Assembly: GCA_022828595.1 (NCBI GenBank)
Contig: JAKGHH010000005.1
Location: 57,221,655-57,285,654 of the forward strand
From: Nelumbo lutea
Lineage: Eukaryota > Streptophyta > Magnoliopsida > Proteales > Nelumbonaceae
Direction of reading: 5' to 3'
DNA length: 64,000 nucleotides
Shown here: in pieces, positions 25,918-35,695 of the stretch
How the letters are laid out: the number at the start of each line of letters is the position of its first letter
Position numbering within the stretch: the stretch's first letter is position 1
Position numbers and translations under genes: made by a program
Notes under the pieces: model-generated
Databases searched by the model: none
What the model saw: the letters and a program-made list of their open reading frames with translations, nothing else
What the model was told of the DNA's origin: nothing

Positions 25918-28900
25918 TCAGCCGCTTCAGCAATAATAACAACATGGGCTAAATTTCGGGCTCGGGCCCAAACCCAAGCTTCAGGCTTTTCATGAGGGTC
26001 GGGCTTAGGCCCAAGTTGTAGGCCCAATGGTCGGACTGGGCTTGGGCTTGGGCCTTAGAAAATTCTATTAATACAGAGCGAAAGCTCAGCCTGAGCCCCC
26101 GACCCGGCCCATGAATAAGTCTACTCCCATACAAATTACAAAGCACCAACCATTTCATTCGACTCTCACAAAAAAAAATCATAAAAGTCAAACATAAATT
26201 AAATTAAATTTATAATCAGATTTTTTCCCGAAGCAAGGATACAACCAACTTGAAAAGATTGGAAGCCTATTCCTGTACAGGTGGTAGAGGAAGATGGTTG
26301 CATTCATTTACCTGTTTTTAGCTTTTTTTACCTTTTACATGCGACAACTGAGCTGGCGTTCCAAATGGAGCCATTAATTTAATTTTAGGGTAAATCGATG
26401 AAACCTCCCCTTTGGTAATTACAATTACTTCTTTCAATTTTTTTTTTTTTTATATGGTTGCAATTAGACTCCCTCTATTAGAATTAGAGGTCTCAATCGA
26501 CCGGTTTTGGATTGGATCCAATCTGATTCAAACCTTATCAAATTGGATTTAGACGGTCTACTATAATATTTGAATTGGGCCAATCCAAAATAAATTGGTC
26601 CATATTCTTATTGATCTGAATTAGACCTAAACCAAATTTTCAATAATCCGATCATGAAGCCAAATCCTTGTTCAATTTGAAATCGGTCAAAACTGAAGCT
26701 GGCACAAATCATTTTTATAAAATTACTTTTACGAAAGCACTTTTATAAAAATAATTTTATGTTACAAAAGTACTTTTACAAAAGTACTTTTGCAAAAGTA
26801 TTTTTATGAAAGCACTTTTACAAAAATATTTTTATGAAAGCAATTCTATAAAAGTACTTTAAATGAAAGCACTTTTACAAAAGCACTTTTATAAAAGTGC
26901 TTCTATGAAAGTATTTTTATAAAAGCACTTCTACGAAAGTACTTTTACAAAAGACTTTTACAAAAGAATTTATATGAGTACTTTTATTAATGTATTTTTA
27001 CAAAATCACTTTTGTGAAAGCATTTCTACAAAAGTACTTTTTTAATGCCAAAAGGGTATATTTTTTTTAATTTTCAGATTTTTTAGTTTCAATATATTTT
27101 ATTAATTTTTTATATGTTATATTTTTGTATATACTTTTTGATATTTCATTCGGTTTGGATTGGATCCAATTGAGTCCATTTACATTTTAATGGATTGGAT
27201 TGGATTGGATCAAATTCAGTTCAATTCTCACCTCTAGTCAGAATCCTCTAACAAGAGGCACAAAGATGTCCAAAAATACTCATGCAATTACAATTGAGGC
27301 TGGTTTTTTTTTATCAAAAAGCAATATAAAGTTTTGAACAATATAAAAAAATAAGAGAGTGACATTTGTAACTTTACCTTTGAGCAATTGATATGAAGGG
27401 AAATTTTGGAAAATAAATCAATTTCAAAGAAGAGATTGGAAGGATTTAGGATAGCGATTGATATGAAGAGAAAAATTGGAAAATAAACATTTTGATCAAA
27501 AGTATCTATATGGGCATTTTGGACATTTTTATGCCTCTTATTAGAGGATTTTAAAGAAGGGGTTTACTTGCAACTGTGTTAAAAAGCACAGGGAAGATGA
27601 TTGAAATTACCAAACTTCAGGAAGATTTCAGCAATAGTCAGAAACATGAGGGGAGGTTTTAGCAATTTACCCTTAATTTTGTAAACTCCAACCCGTGTTT
27701 TGGTTCAGTGTGAGCCTTCACTCCGTAGAAAGTAACCATTTTTTTAATTATGCAAAAATATCAACAAATAATATCTATTACTTTTAAAGGAGAGCAGGTG
27801 TGAAATCGTTATGTCAACCCATGTGATAGATGGTCTGAATTTGCTTTCAACCCATCATTGACCCAGCTGGTTGGACCAGTCATCCGGTCAAGATTCTAGT
27901 TTCAGTTATTCTATAATTCATTACTTAACAAAAAAAAATATTGACTTGATCTATGACTCATTGACTCATTCACCCTTTTATTATTTTATTATTTTAAATT
28001 GTTTATTGGCATTATGCCATAGGTTGACCCATTTGACCATATTGGTTGAATCAGTGATGGTTCACCTGAAGAAAAACGGGTTCAGCCTCTAGGTCGATCG
28101 GGTTCTAAAATATATCTATACAGGCAAAATGATAAAAAATAAAGAACAAACATCAATTGAGATGTGTCCATAACAATTTTCTTAAATAGAAGCTCATCCC
28201 ATCTAAGAATAAAAGGGTTCGACTATGATACCAAATACATGGTATCCAAAAAAACTTGTGAAAAGCTCTTTTGGTAGGTACCATGTTTTTCCGGCATGAT
28301 AGATTTTCCCAAAAAAAATCTAGTACAAACATGATCATCAAGTTTTCTAGTTCATTTTTCAACAACCACTATATACAGCACTAAATAACGAAGACATGAA
28401 TATAATTTCAAGTTTTACAAAAAAAAAAACTAATACAAAGACAATATGCAGCAATCTCTAGATAACAGATGAATTGAATATTATAAGAGTGAAACATAAA
28501 GATGATCAGAACAATTTGTTGTAAATGATCGGAAGAATTCACAAAGAATCTCAATCCAAATTTCAAGGAAGGGATTGCTTGATTGTAAAATGTCAAAACA
28601 TAGAGCATCACAATGTATGCCAAAAGAAGAGGCAATTTCATCTCAACTACAAAAGCCATTAAATCACAATTCCTCCAATATTTTTATTAGACAAAAATTA
28701 AGGGGCTGTTTGGTAAGTTTTTTTTAAGGATTTTCTGGAAGTTCTGATAATCAAAAGATGTGAGTTTTTGCATCAAGATCTTAACAGTTTGAAGAACATT
28801 TGATTAAGACATGTCTTTCTACACAAAGATGCATTGAAAATGGGCATCATGCGTCTTTTTCGGGACTACAACTTTCGGTGACTAAATCTTTTCCCAACCA

Positions 28901-31593
28901 AACGGGAAAAGGCCAAAATGCGGGTTACCGGGCTTCTAAAAGGCCGACAGCCCACGAGAAAAGATGTACCAAATGGGGCCCAAATCATAGTCACTGCATC
29001 TATTACATTTAAAACAACACAATTTTAGCAAATGATTTTTTAAGAAAAGATTTTCCCAAAAATATTTACAACAATTAGGCTCAGCTTTGGGAAGAATGTA
29101 ATGCAAATACAAGGCTTTAAAGTACATTGAAGGTTTCGCAATTTGCACGGAATATATTGTATTTGCTCTCTCCGGAAACTAAGCTTTAAGCTGTGTTTGG
29201 TTTGAAGGAAAAAATAGGGAAAGGAAGAAAAATTTTAGAAAATATAGGAAAACCTATATAAGGTTTATAAAGATTTCCCTACATTTCCCTTCTTTTACTT
29301 ACCTTTTTCTTCAAACCAAACATAGCCTAACTGTAATTTCAACTCTCACAAATACTTCACAGCGTCTGCATCTGGGTTGCAGAAATTTTTTCGTCACTCC
29401 ATCTTATTAATCATAACTTTGCGGAGTTGACGGGAGTGGACTCAAAAAAAAAAAAAAAAGTTGAAGTCTATTAATCCCGCCTTCATTCTCCCCTCAATCG
29501 TTTTCTCCCCCCAGTTCCCACCTCTCTCTCTCTCTTATCTCTCTCTCTCCATTCTCCTTCAACAACACTGTCGTCCGATCCATCGCAACCACCAGCGGCT
29601 GACGACAAATAATGTTTCTCTCTCTCTTCCATGTTATTTCCATCTCTCTCTCTTGAGATTCTCTCTCTCCCCCTCCTTCGTTCTCCTTCAGCCGCCACTC
29701 TCACCACCCAAACCAGTACAACAAAGATCGCTTTAGAAAACGCTTTTGTTTTACAGAATTGCTAGAAAGTTGATCATGTGTTGGATTCAGATATGAGAGA
29801 AATTTCTTAGTGGCACAATCCTTTTGGCCCCCATGCTTGTCTAGGTAGAAATTCAAGTTGAAAACCTCGAGCAGAGCAATCTATATAACAAACTGTTGGT
29901 GGGATCTCTTCCACAATCCATCAAAAGCTTATTTGGCAAGCAAAAACTCCCTCTACAGGAATTTTTTTTTTCAGGTAGCAATACAACTAAGATAGTAACA
30001 TTGCAACAAGATGGATTTTAGCAAAAACAAGTTCTCAACCCAAATCACCTTAGAGATCAACCAATGCAAGCTGCTAACATTTATTGATCAGAATAGGAGT
30101 GAGTTACCTGGTGAGATTTCACCTAAGATTAGAGGTATACGAATCTTGGATCAACTGAATCTATTGAGCAATATGAAAAATCATTTTGCACTAGATGGAG
30201 GGTTGGGCTTCCGATTCCAAGGAAGAGAGAGAGAGAGAGTTCTGACGGTGCACCAGTAACGGTGGACGTTGGACGACACTGGACGGTGATAGGTTGTGAG
30301 AGCCTGATGATGGTGGAGTGGCCATAGGCCCTCATTTAATCCTCAACATGTTGGAATATCCAATGGCCATTTGACAAGCCACATGTTGATGATTGATAGT
30401 TGATGGTCATCTCCATGCAATACTCTCACACACAATCATTTATTTTTAAATAATTACTTATTTATTTATTTTCTATAAAAACAAAATTATTTGATTGCTT
30501 ATTTAAAAACTTTTTCATGCATGGAGATACCAATGTTGTTGGATAATTTGGATCCATATTCCAGTTCTTATTGGGTCAATGGATGTCCATTTGAGACTGG
30601 GTGACCAAGTGGTTAGATCCTTGGTCAAGTTGAGACACTTGTCTCAAATCTAGTGGAGCATAAATTCTAATGCTTATCTCAATTGGTTATTCTAATAACT
30701 ATTGTTCCTAATGTCAAGGAACTTAACATTGGAAGAGAAACTATTTAAGGGACCTCTCCCAAGTGCTTCACAACAATGAGAAGCCCTTTACTTAGAAGGG
30801 AAAATCATCCTCTCAACTTTAGCTCTAATCAGGTTAAGCTACTCTCTCTTGCATGTTGTTTGAGAGATTGGTGTCTCGGGTCCGATATTGTGAAACTACT
30901 CCCATTCGCTTTACGTGCAGGTAAAACCGCCAGAGACTTCAGCCGTTCGCTTCGACTCGCACTTGGTCTTACACTTGAGAGGAGAGAGAAGGCAGGGAGA
31001 GAGCGAAGGAAAGTGAGGAAACAGGACTTTCAAGTCTAGACAAGAAAGGGACTTGGTTTTACCAACATCCGTTAAACCAGATTCTGAAACCTATAAGTGA
31101 CATGGTGCTTTCTCATTCACAGATGTAGAAATTTTTCAGCATCCTGTATGCAAACGATGTGAACTCCCTATTGAAAGGTATTTATCTTTTCAATGCGGGA
31201 TGCAATAATGAGCGACAAAACAAGAAAACACTTGTTTATCAAAATTTAGGAGAAAACTAAATTTTTTAATACATATAGGTACCTGTACTTTGGGGATAGT
31301 GACAGATAGGTATCTTGAACTTTTAATTGTAACACTTGAATATCTTGAATTTTTAAAAATAGACACTTGAATCCATCCATTAATATTCCGGAGTTAAACA
31401 TTGCATAATGTAAAAAATACGCTTCTTATATTTTTTTTGAGATCAGTAGATAATGTTGTCGGACAATTGAATATGTTATTTGTTGTCCATGTGAAAATGT
31501 CATTATTGACATTTGATTCAATTACCTGAGAATGATCTTAGAAATACACAATAAGAGCATTTTTGGCATTATATAATATCTGTCACTACCCCC

Positions 31594-31632
<39 letters not shown>

Positions 31633-33025
31633 AACATGACAAGCCCATTACTCAATTAAAAATCAAACAAATAACAAGATTAAAAAAATGTATATGTGAT
31701 AATAACTATATATCATCCTACAAAGACAAAAATGCCCCTTTAAAAATTTTGAATTATACTAAAAAAATTTAGAACAGGAGGTGCTTGGGTTAAGAAAAGC
31801 CAGTCAAAACCCTTGATCTCGAGGTTTCCCGCCACTTGTAAAAGAAAAAAAAAAGATTTATTAGGTAAAATATTAGCTACCCAAATACCAATTCTTTACG
31901 ACCTCGACAGTTGACCGCACGCACGCACGCAGTTTCTTTTGGTTCATTCACAACTCCACATCTTCCTCCAAATTCAGTTCATGCATGTATTGATTATCAA
32001 TAATGAAGCAGTTATATATCAAGGAGGGCATTTTCGAAAAAAAATATATATCAAGGAGAAACCAACTCCAGAGCTTGCTTCAACACAAAATAATATCAAT
32101 TCAGTGAGAGTTTACTTCGACGAGACAAAACTAAATAAATGCTTACTTTGACTTTGAGACATGGTTTCAGAATCGTCGTGATCCGAACGGTGGACGGTCG
32201 GACCATTTGGCCTGCAACTATCAAGGAAACTGGTTTTATTTCATCCCTGAACCACTCCTTCGCCACAAACCATCGATTAAGCTGATTGAACAGTCAATTC
32301 ATTTGACTTAGACAACAGTTTTTGGCTGTTTAATTTTTTATTTTAATTATTTTTCTATTTTTTTTCAATTTGCAACGGGCTATCCATTCAGATTGGATGG
32401 TAGAACTGCTGATTCCAGTTCTGGGTTGGGTTTTAAAATATTGCTTTGAGATTCTAATTAAACCGGGTCTAAGGTTCATCAAACCGTCACCCGGGAATGA
32501 TTTTGGTAGTAAACCGTGTTGTTTTGTGGATAAGTAGTAGGTTAATCCGGGTTAGAGTAGGTAAGTGGATAATCAAACACAATTGGAGCGAGCGAGAGAG
32601 AGAGAGAGAGAGTCCTTTCTTAACTGCCGCAACCTAATTAAGCTAGTTGTTTTCGTAGGAATGTAGAATCCCAGTACGAAAAGTAAGATATACCGTAAAG
32701 CAAAAACAGTTTCGTCTTTAGTGGATGAACACGGTTTGATATTTGAACCAAAATACGAAGAAATCTTCTCAGAAACGAAACCGCAGAAAGTAAAATGGAG
32801 GAAGAAAGAATGAAAATCAATGAACTTCTTCGTATTTAGTTATTTACTATATATTCAGAACTTGACATGACAGAGAGAGAGGGAGAAAGAGAGAGATGAA
32901 CAATGCACCTGAAACGTAGCATTCTTCCTGAACAATGCATCAGCTAGAGTAGAAAACGAGGCAACCTCAGTCTGGTTGGTGGTGGTGGTGGCCGTGACCG
33001 TGGAAGCCAAGGAAGAAGAAGCCAT
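7450..33025 (-). CDS. ABC transporter A family, half-size (plant ABCA2-12 / ABCA7-like group), 18 exons, 960 aa
   Basis: Exons, 5' to 3' of the gene: 33025-32909, 22717-22339, 21847-21768, 21643-21499, 21395-21276, 21183-21065, 19110-18952, 18387-18225, 18137-18012, 17556-17473, 17382-17018, 16283-16083, 15928-15819, 11555-11471, 11377-11249, 10434-10329, 8839-8751, 7755-7450. All have GT donors and AG acceptors. The sum is 2883 nt, one open frame of 960 residues plus TAA, close to the family's usual length. The order is one membrane half then one nucleotide-binding domain. Half-transporters of this type dimerise; plant members have been linked to lipid or fatty-acid movement at the ER, but this substrate is unknown. 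The exon 10 acceptor (atgcag|TTGCAGG) was chosen because only it keeps frame and family spacing. The gene looks intact despite heavy transposon load. Confidence 0.93.
9249..10006. mobile_element. Non-autonomous hAT element
   Basis: A 758-bp insertion in the ABC transporter intron between exons 16 and 17. The ends are TAGGAGTGCAAATCAGG and, in reverse, TAGGGCTACAACTTGGG. The flanking 8-bp duplication is TTCTCAGC (9241-9248) and TTCTCAGT (10007-10014), one mismatch, which is the hAT length. The sub-terminal parts are full of GGTTGGGTTGGG/CCCAACCC repeats, typical of plant hAT MITEs. There is no transposase. Confidence 0.75.
10532..10995 (+). mobile_element. LINE 3' end with RNase H remnant
   Basis: A 464-bp plus-strand insertion lies in the ABC transporter intron between exons 15 and 16. 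It reads, with breaks, as the RNase H domain at the end of plant LINEs: [16 protein letters not shown], then [16 protein letters not shown]. It is flanked by 15-bp repeats TTATTGCAATATTAG (10517-10531) and TTATTACAATATTAG (10996-11010), one mismatch. It is heavily 5'-truncated and dead. Confidence 0.75.
12837..12871 (+). repeat. (GAA)n microsatellite
   Basis: A run of GAA/AGA repeats within an unassigned repeat-like stretch (12236-13060) of the ABC transporter intron between exons 13 and 14. The open frame over it is just a Lys/Glu run. Confidence 0.7.
13182..13340 (+). mobile_element. Au-type SINE
   Basis: The tRNA-like head has box A GGCCTTGGTGCAACGGT and box B GACCAGGGTTCAAATCTTGG. Then come ACAGCCTCTTTG, TAAGGCTGCATACAT, CCCTCCCCAGACCCTACA and GTGCACTG.GCTGCC with a short T run. 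This order of blocks is that of the plant Au SINE family. Flanks AAATAATTAGTC and AAATAGATAGTC look like a diverged target duplication. It sits in the ABC transporter intron between exons 13 and 14. Confidence 0.8.
15065..15149 (-). pseudogene. Decayed duplicate of ABC transporter exon 14
   Basis: This 85-bp segment aligns over most of its length with true exon 14 (11555-11471) at roughly 65-70% identity by eye. It reads [14 protein letters not shown], an in-frame TAG, then GMRNLE, against [22 protein letters not shown]. It keeps an acceptor-like tgtag. The intron just upstream of the acceptor also matches (AGCTACATTAAATGCTTAAG against AGCTGCATTAAATGCTAAAA), so a genomic segment, not a processed copy, was duplicated. 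It lies between exons 13 and 14 on the same strand. The stop and lost donor mean it should be skipped in splicing. Confidence 0.75.
16839..16872 (+). repeat. (GT)n microsatellite
   Basis: About 16 GT units in the ABC transporter intron between exons 11 and 12. It is followed by short ATGC and TATA-rich runs. Confidence 0.8.
17018..19110 (-). CDS. ABC transporter exons 7-11: membrane domain (residues 321-619)
   Basis: Exon 7 carries [15 protein letters not shown] and a membrane span. Exon 8 has [20 protein letters not shown], the coupling region found before the second span of ABCA proteins. Exons 9 and 10 encode further spans ([35 protein letters not shown]). Exon 11 has [18 protein letters not shown], a last span, and the linker to the nucleotide-binding domain. 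About six spans in all, as for half-size ABCA. Confidence 0.88.
21065..22717 (-). CDS. ABC transporter exons 2-6: first membrane span and large lumenal/extracytosolic loop (residues 40-320)
   Basis: Exon 2 (22717-22339) starts with RRNIKLNG and a hydrophobic span (about residues 49-67). A Cys-rich stretch follows (RCGCKC ... CKMVCG), then [12 protein letters not shown], typical of plant ABCA loops. Exons 3-6 complete the loop, including YDFLNTS and [10 protein letters not shown]. Six N-glycosylation sequons (NDS, NRS, NSS, NFS, NSS, NST) fit a loop in the secretory lumen or outside. Phases run 1, 0, 1, 1, 0 with no gap. Confidence 0.88.
25584..26115. mobile_element. Non-autonomous hAT-like element with (CT)n core
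   Basis: The ends form an inverted repeat, TTCATGGGCCGGGT on the left and its reverse complement ACCCGGCCCATGAA-like on the right. Both inner flanks are rich in GGGCTCGGGCCC-type words, as in common plant hAT MITEs. A (CT)n tract of about 54 bp lies at 25862-25915. I see no clear 8-bp duplication. Confidence 0.5.
26387..27673. mobile_element. Terminal-inverted-repeat element (outer element of a nested pair)
   Basis: The left end AGGGTAAATCGATGAAACC and the right end read in reverse, AGGGTAAATTGCTAAAACC, are near-identical and continue with TCCCCT. A 7-bp repeat TAATTTT flanks both ends (26380-26386 and 27674-27680). There is no transposase. A second element, 26485-27236, has inserted into it. 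Confidence 0.6.
26485..27236. mobile_element. Non-autonomous hAT nested inside another element, with palindromic minisatellite
   Basis: The ends are TAGAGGTCTCAATCG and, in reverse, TAGAGGTGAGAATTG. The flanking 8-mers are ATTAGAAT and GTCAGAAT (6 of 8 matching, both differences transitions). The interior 26728-27040 is a degenerate array of about 16-17-bp units built on AAAGTACTTTT and AAAGCACTTTTA, itself palindromic, so both strands look alike. Confidence 0.6.
28702..28981. mobile_element. Harbinger-like MITE, relative of the 52913-54103 element
   Basis: The left end is GGGGCTGTTTGGTAAG and the right end in reverse is GGGCCCCATTTGGTAC. The right sub-terminal part (GGGCTTCTAAAAGGCC, then ACGAGAAAAGA) resembles that of the 1.2-kb element at 52913-54103. 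No clear target duplication. Confidence 0.45.
29189..29327. mobile_element. Small MITE, TGTTTGGTTTGAAGGAAAAA family (copy 1)
   Basis: The left end AGCTGTGTTTGGTTTGAAG mirrors the right end, which in reverse is GGCTATGTTTGGTTTGAAG. The interior is a long near-palindrome of GGGAAA/TTTCCC runs. A second copy lies at 45074-45184. Confidence 0.65.
29885..30190 (+). pseudogene. Fragment of a BAM1-like leucine-rich-repeat receptor kinase
   Basis: Positions 30011-30190 read MDFSKNKFS, then [34 protein letters not shown]. This follows the last leucine-rich repeats of BAM-type receptor kinases (DFSxNxFSG, PEIxxCKLLTFVDLSRNEL, GEIPxEI, MxILNYLNLSRN). The 5' part (29887 on) reads [12 protein letters not shown] and QKLPLQE in another frame, matching the preceding repeats, and TKIVTLQQ links the two. 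No membrane span or kinase domain follows. Frame breaks and a lost Gly/Leu pattern mark it as dead. It sits antisense within ABC transporter intron 1. The family call rests on recalled consensus. Confidence 0.7.
31276..31610. mobile_element. MITE-like element with inverted ends
   Basis: TTTGGGGATAGTGACAGAT (31298-31316) is nearly the reverse complement of ATCTGTCACTACCCCCAAAT (31579-31598). The interior is AT-rich and non-coding. A related end (TACTTTGGATAGTGACAG) appears at 50515-50532. Exact termini are uncertain, and a (TA)n run follows at 31599-31627. Confidence 0.45.
32909..33025 (-). CDS. ABC transporter exon 1 (start codon, residues 1-39)
   Basis: ATG at 33025 opens 39 codons ([10 protein letters not shown]...), ending LFRKNATFQ, which matches the cytosolic N-terminus of plant ABCA proteins (ALLRKNLTYQ-like). 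The donor CAG|gtgcat is in phase 0 and joins to RRNIKLNG of exon 2 about 10.2 kb away. A TATA box lies 44-50 bp upstream. Confidence 0.88.
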
Positions 33026-33068
33026 CTTCCTATTGGTTTTACAGAAACTTATGTAGCTGTTGGTAGAG

Positions 33069-33075
33069 ATTTATA
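33069..33075 (-). promoter_or_regulatory. TATA box of the ABC transporter gene
   Basis: Minus-strand TATAAAT lies 44-50 bp upstream of the ATG at 33025. A start about 30 bp downstream would leave a 5' leader of only 15-20 nt, so the real start could be elsewhere. Confidence 0.5.
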
Positions 33076-33719
33076 CTGAGAGAGAGGGGGGGGGGGGATT
33101 TCTACGTAAAGTGGCATGGCCTATGTCTTACTTAAAAAACTTATAAAAATGGTTGACTTACTGAAAGGCTAAAGCCCCCCTTTTTGGACAATCAGCCATA
33201 ATCTTTGGAGTCGGTCACATGGATAATTTAAAGGTTGAAACTTGAAAGGTGTGGAACTTGAATACCTATTTGTGGAAAACCCTTACATAGTGGGACCTAA
33301 TACCTGACTCATTCCTTGAATTAAAGTCGTTAGATAGTGCGTGGGACCCAATGCCTGATTTCTTCCTTAGAGGTTTGGTTCATGCCCTGAACATTCTGTG
33401 ATAAATTCCCAATTGTCAATTACAATGCATTCTTTTTACTTTTACATCTCTCATTCGTAAGTCATAAGTCATAACCATGTAGTGTTTTGGTCCTTTTTGT
33501 TGAAGCTTCATCGATTGGGTTTCCCTTTTCACGTATTTCTAAAGCCTGGAAATTTAATATCAATCAACGGTCAGGATTCATCTGACCTATACGGTGGGGC
33601 TCAGATTTCTAAGATGAATTGAATAACCCTGTATTAAAAACAAAATAGGGTACAGATGAGCCCTATACATTCAGAAAATAGAATCTTTTGATCCTTTTGT
33701 GTACGGGGTCAGAGGAATT

Positions 33720-33966
33720 CGTGTGAGAGAGTTCGAAAACTCGCATCATGTGCATGAAAGAGTTCGAGAATAGTCCATGGACAAAGGCTAAGCACAGCAC
33801 TAAATAACCTGATAGATTGAATAGTTCCATGGGCAATAGCCCGTGGACTCCGACAGACAGTGGACGGTGGAGAATAGTCCGATGGACAAAGGCTAAGCAC
33901 AACACTGAATATGAATAGTTTGATGGACAAAGACAGACTCTAATAATCTGATGGACAAAGGCTTTA
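33720..33966 (+). repeat. Short direct repeats around GATGGACAAAGGCTAAGCAC
   Basis: GATGGACAAAGGCTAAGCAC-like words recur at about 33776, 33881, 33921 and 33942, spaced irregularly. Frames over them mirror the repeat and are not genes. Confidence 0.6.
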
Positions 33967-35615
33967 GACGGAAATAGGCTCTAGGCTTTAGGTTGAACCC
34001 ATCAAGTAGAATCATGGTTTTTAAAAATGAAGTGGTGACTGAATCAGTCAGGGGTCTGGTTATCAGTTTGAATGGTCCGATCATTTTACTTGAACGATTG
34101 GTTTGTTCTGATAAAAAAAATTAAAATTTTGAAAAATGGTCAAAATTATTCAAATAGTTCAAACGGTTCGAACGATTAATTGGCCGATTCAGCAGATTGC
34201 TTACCAAAATCAATGATTTTGAGGAAAAAGATGGTTTTGAAGAAAAACAGAACCAGTCAGATCCAGTTTTTCTGGTCCGACCATCCGGTCCAGTCCGATT
34301 TCGAAAACAGTTGGCGGAATATCATCCATCAGTTTTGACGTAATTTCAAAGTAGGGAAACATGTTGCTTTAAATTTGCGCGGCTAATTGATTGGTTAAGA
34401 GAGAGAGAAGAAGTATTGCTATTATTTCAAAATTTATATCGCATCAATTATAAATGTTGGAAGTAGAAAAAGAGAAATTCATAGGATGTATTGAATTTTG
34501 CCAAATTATAATTTTGCAAACTTTTTTAGATATTTCAATTAGATAAAATAAACAAATTTATTTAATATAATTTAATTTGTTATCTTAATTTATTTATATT
34601 AACTTAATTCATTGAGCATGATAAATTAAATAATTTATTAACTTAGTTAATCTAATTATAATTTTAAAATTACATTAATTACTTAAAATTTTAAAAATAA
34701 TTTTACAATTACAACTAATAACTTTAAATTAATTAATAAATTCTTTTAAAAAATACATTAACTAAAATTAAGTAGCTTAATGTGCTTTTAAAGGATAATG
34801 TTCCTTAGCTCAAAATAGACTACTACCACTATTATTACTATTATTATTATTAATGGATTTGTCTATTTTTAGTTGATTTGTTTCTAAGATACTTCCATGG
34901 CTCCATAAATCTAGAGGCATAAATCGGGTTGTATTAGCCATGTCACGATCGAGCGGGTTGTGTTGACTGTAGCCTGCCTGTTAGTACGACCTACAAATAT
35001 TTATATATATTATATATTATATAATATATTAATATATATAATTTTATTTACAGTCTTATAATATTATTTCGTTTTATCATTGCATATATAAACAATTATA
35101 TACATCAAAATTCATATAAAATAAAAATTTTAGATATTTTTTATTATATTTTTGTTTTTTTAATTGATGTTAAATTTTTTTTATTTGTTTTAAAGTTTTT
35201 TAAAAAGCATGGCTTTGCCCAATCTGTGGCCCGGCCTGGCCCAAAACTTGGTCCACAGACCAGCTAGCCCACGACTCGAGCCGATCCCCCAAAGTAAATT
35301 GAAATCCTCTATATTATTGTTTTTGTCCGAACAGATAACATAAATTTTGCTCTTTTTGTTTCATATGCACATTATAGTATTTTTAATTCACAACTCATTA
35401 ATATCATATTTTTCTATATAGCCCAGCTAAAGAAATTTATAACATCTCAGTCTGACTTGTTTAATAAAAATTTCTCAGCTAAAGAAATCTCTTGCCCACC
35501 CCCACCTAATACAAAAGGCTTTAACTGATATCCATCTCTCATTCTCGTTGAAGCTCAAAAGTAGTACACATGAAACGATTTAAATGCATTGAATCGGAAG
35601 TTCTCTTTTAATGAT

Positions 35616-35695
35616 GAACAAGGAATGAAGGTGCACAAGTGGGAAGTGTCTCAAAGACGGCACCAATGCCAAACATCACCTTCATTCCTTGTTTG
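35616..35695. repeat. Inverted repeat with 17-bp perfect arms
   Basis: AACAAGGAATGAAGGTG (35616-35632) is exactly reverse-complemented at 35679-35695, with a 46-nt loop. Possibly a small MITE remnant. Confidence 0.65.

Larger units (their letters stand above)
22718..32908 (-). other. Intron 1 of the ABC transporter gene (10.2 kb)
   Basis: The intron separates the 39-codon first exon from the rest of the gene. It holds an unassigned exon-like frame (23505-23726), a hAT-like element (25584-26115) with a long (CT)n run, a nested pair of elements (26387-27673), MITEs at about 28702-28981, 29189-29327 and 31276-31610, a CT-rich stretch (29514-29680), and a BAM-like receptor kinase fragment (29885-30190). 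Positions 30340-31090 look repeat-derived but were not identified. Confidence 0.8.

Noticed and set aside
29461..29736. Plus-strand frame rich in Ser, Leu and Pro
   Set aside because: It is a CT-repeat-rich stretch; the composition explains the open frame.
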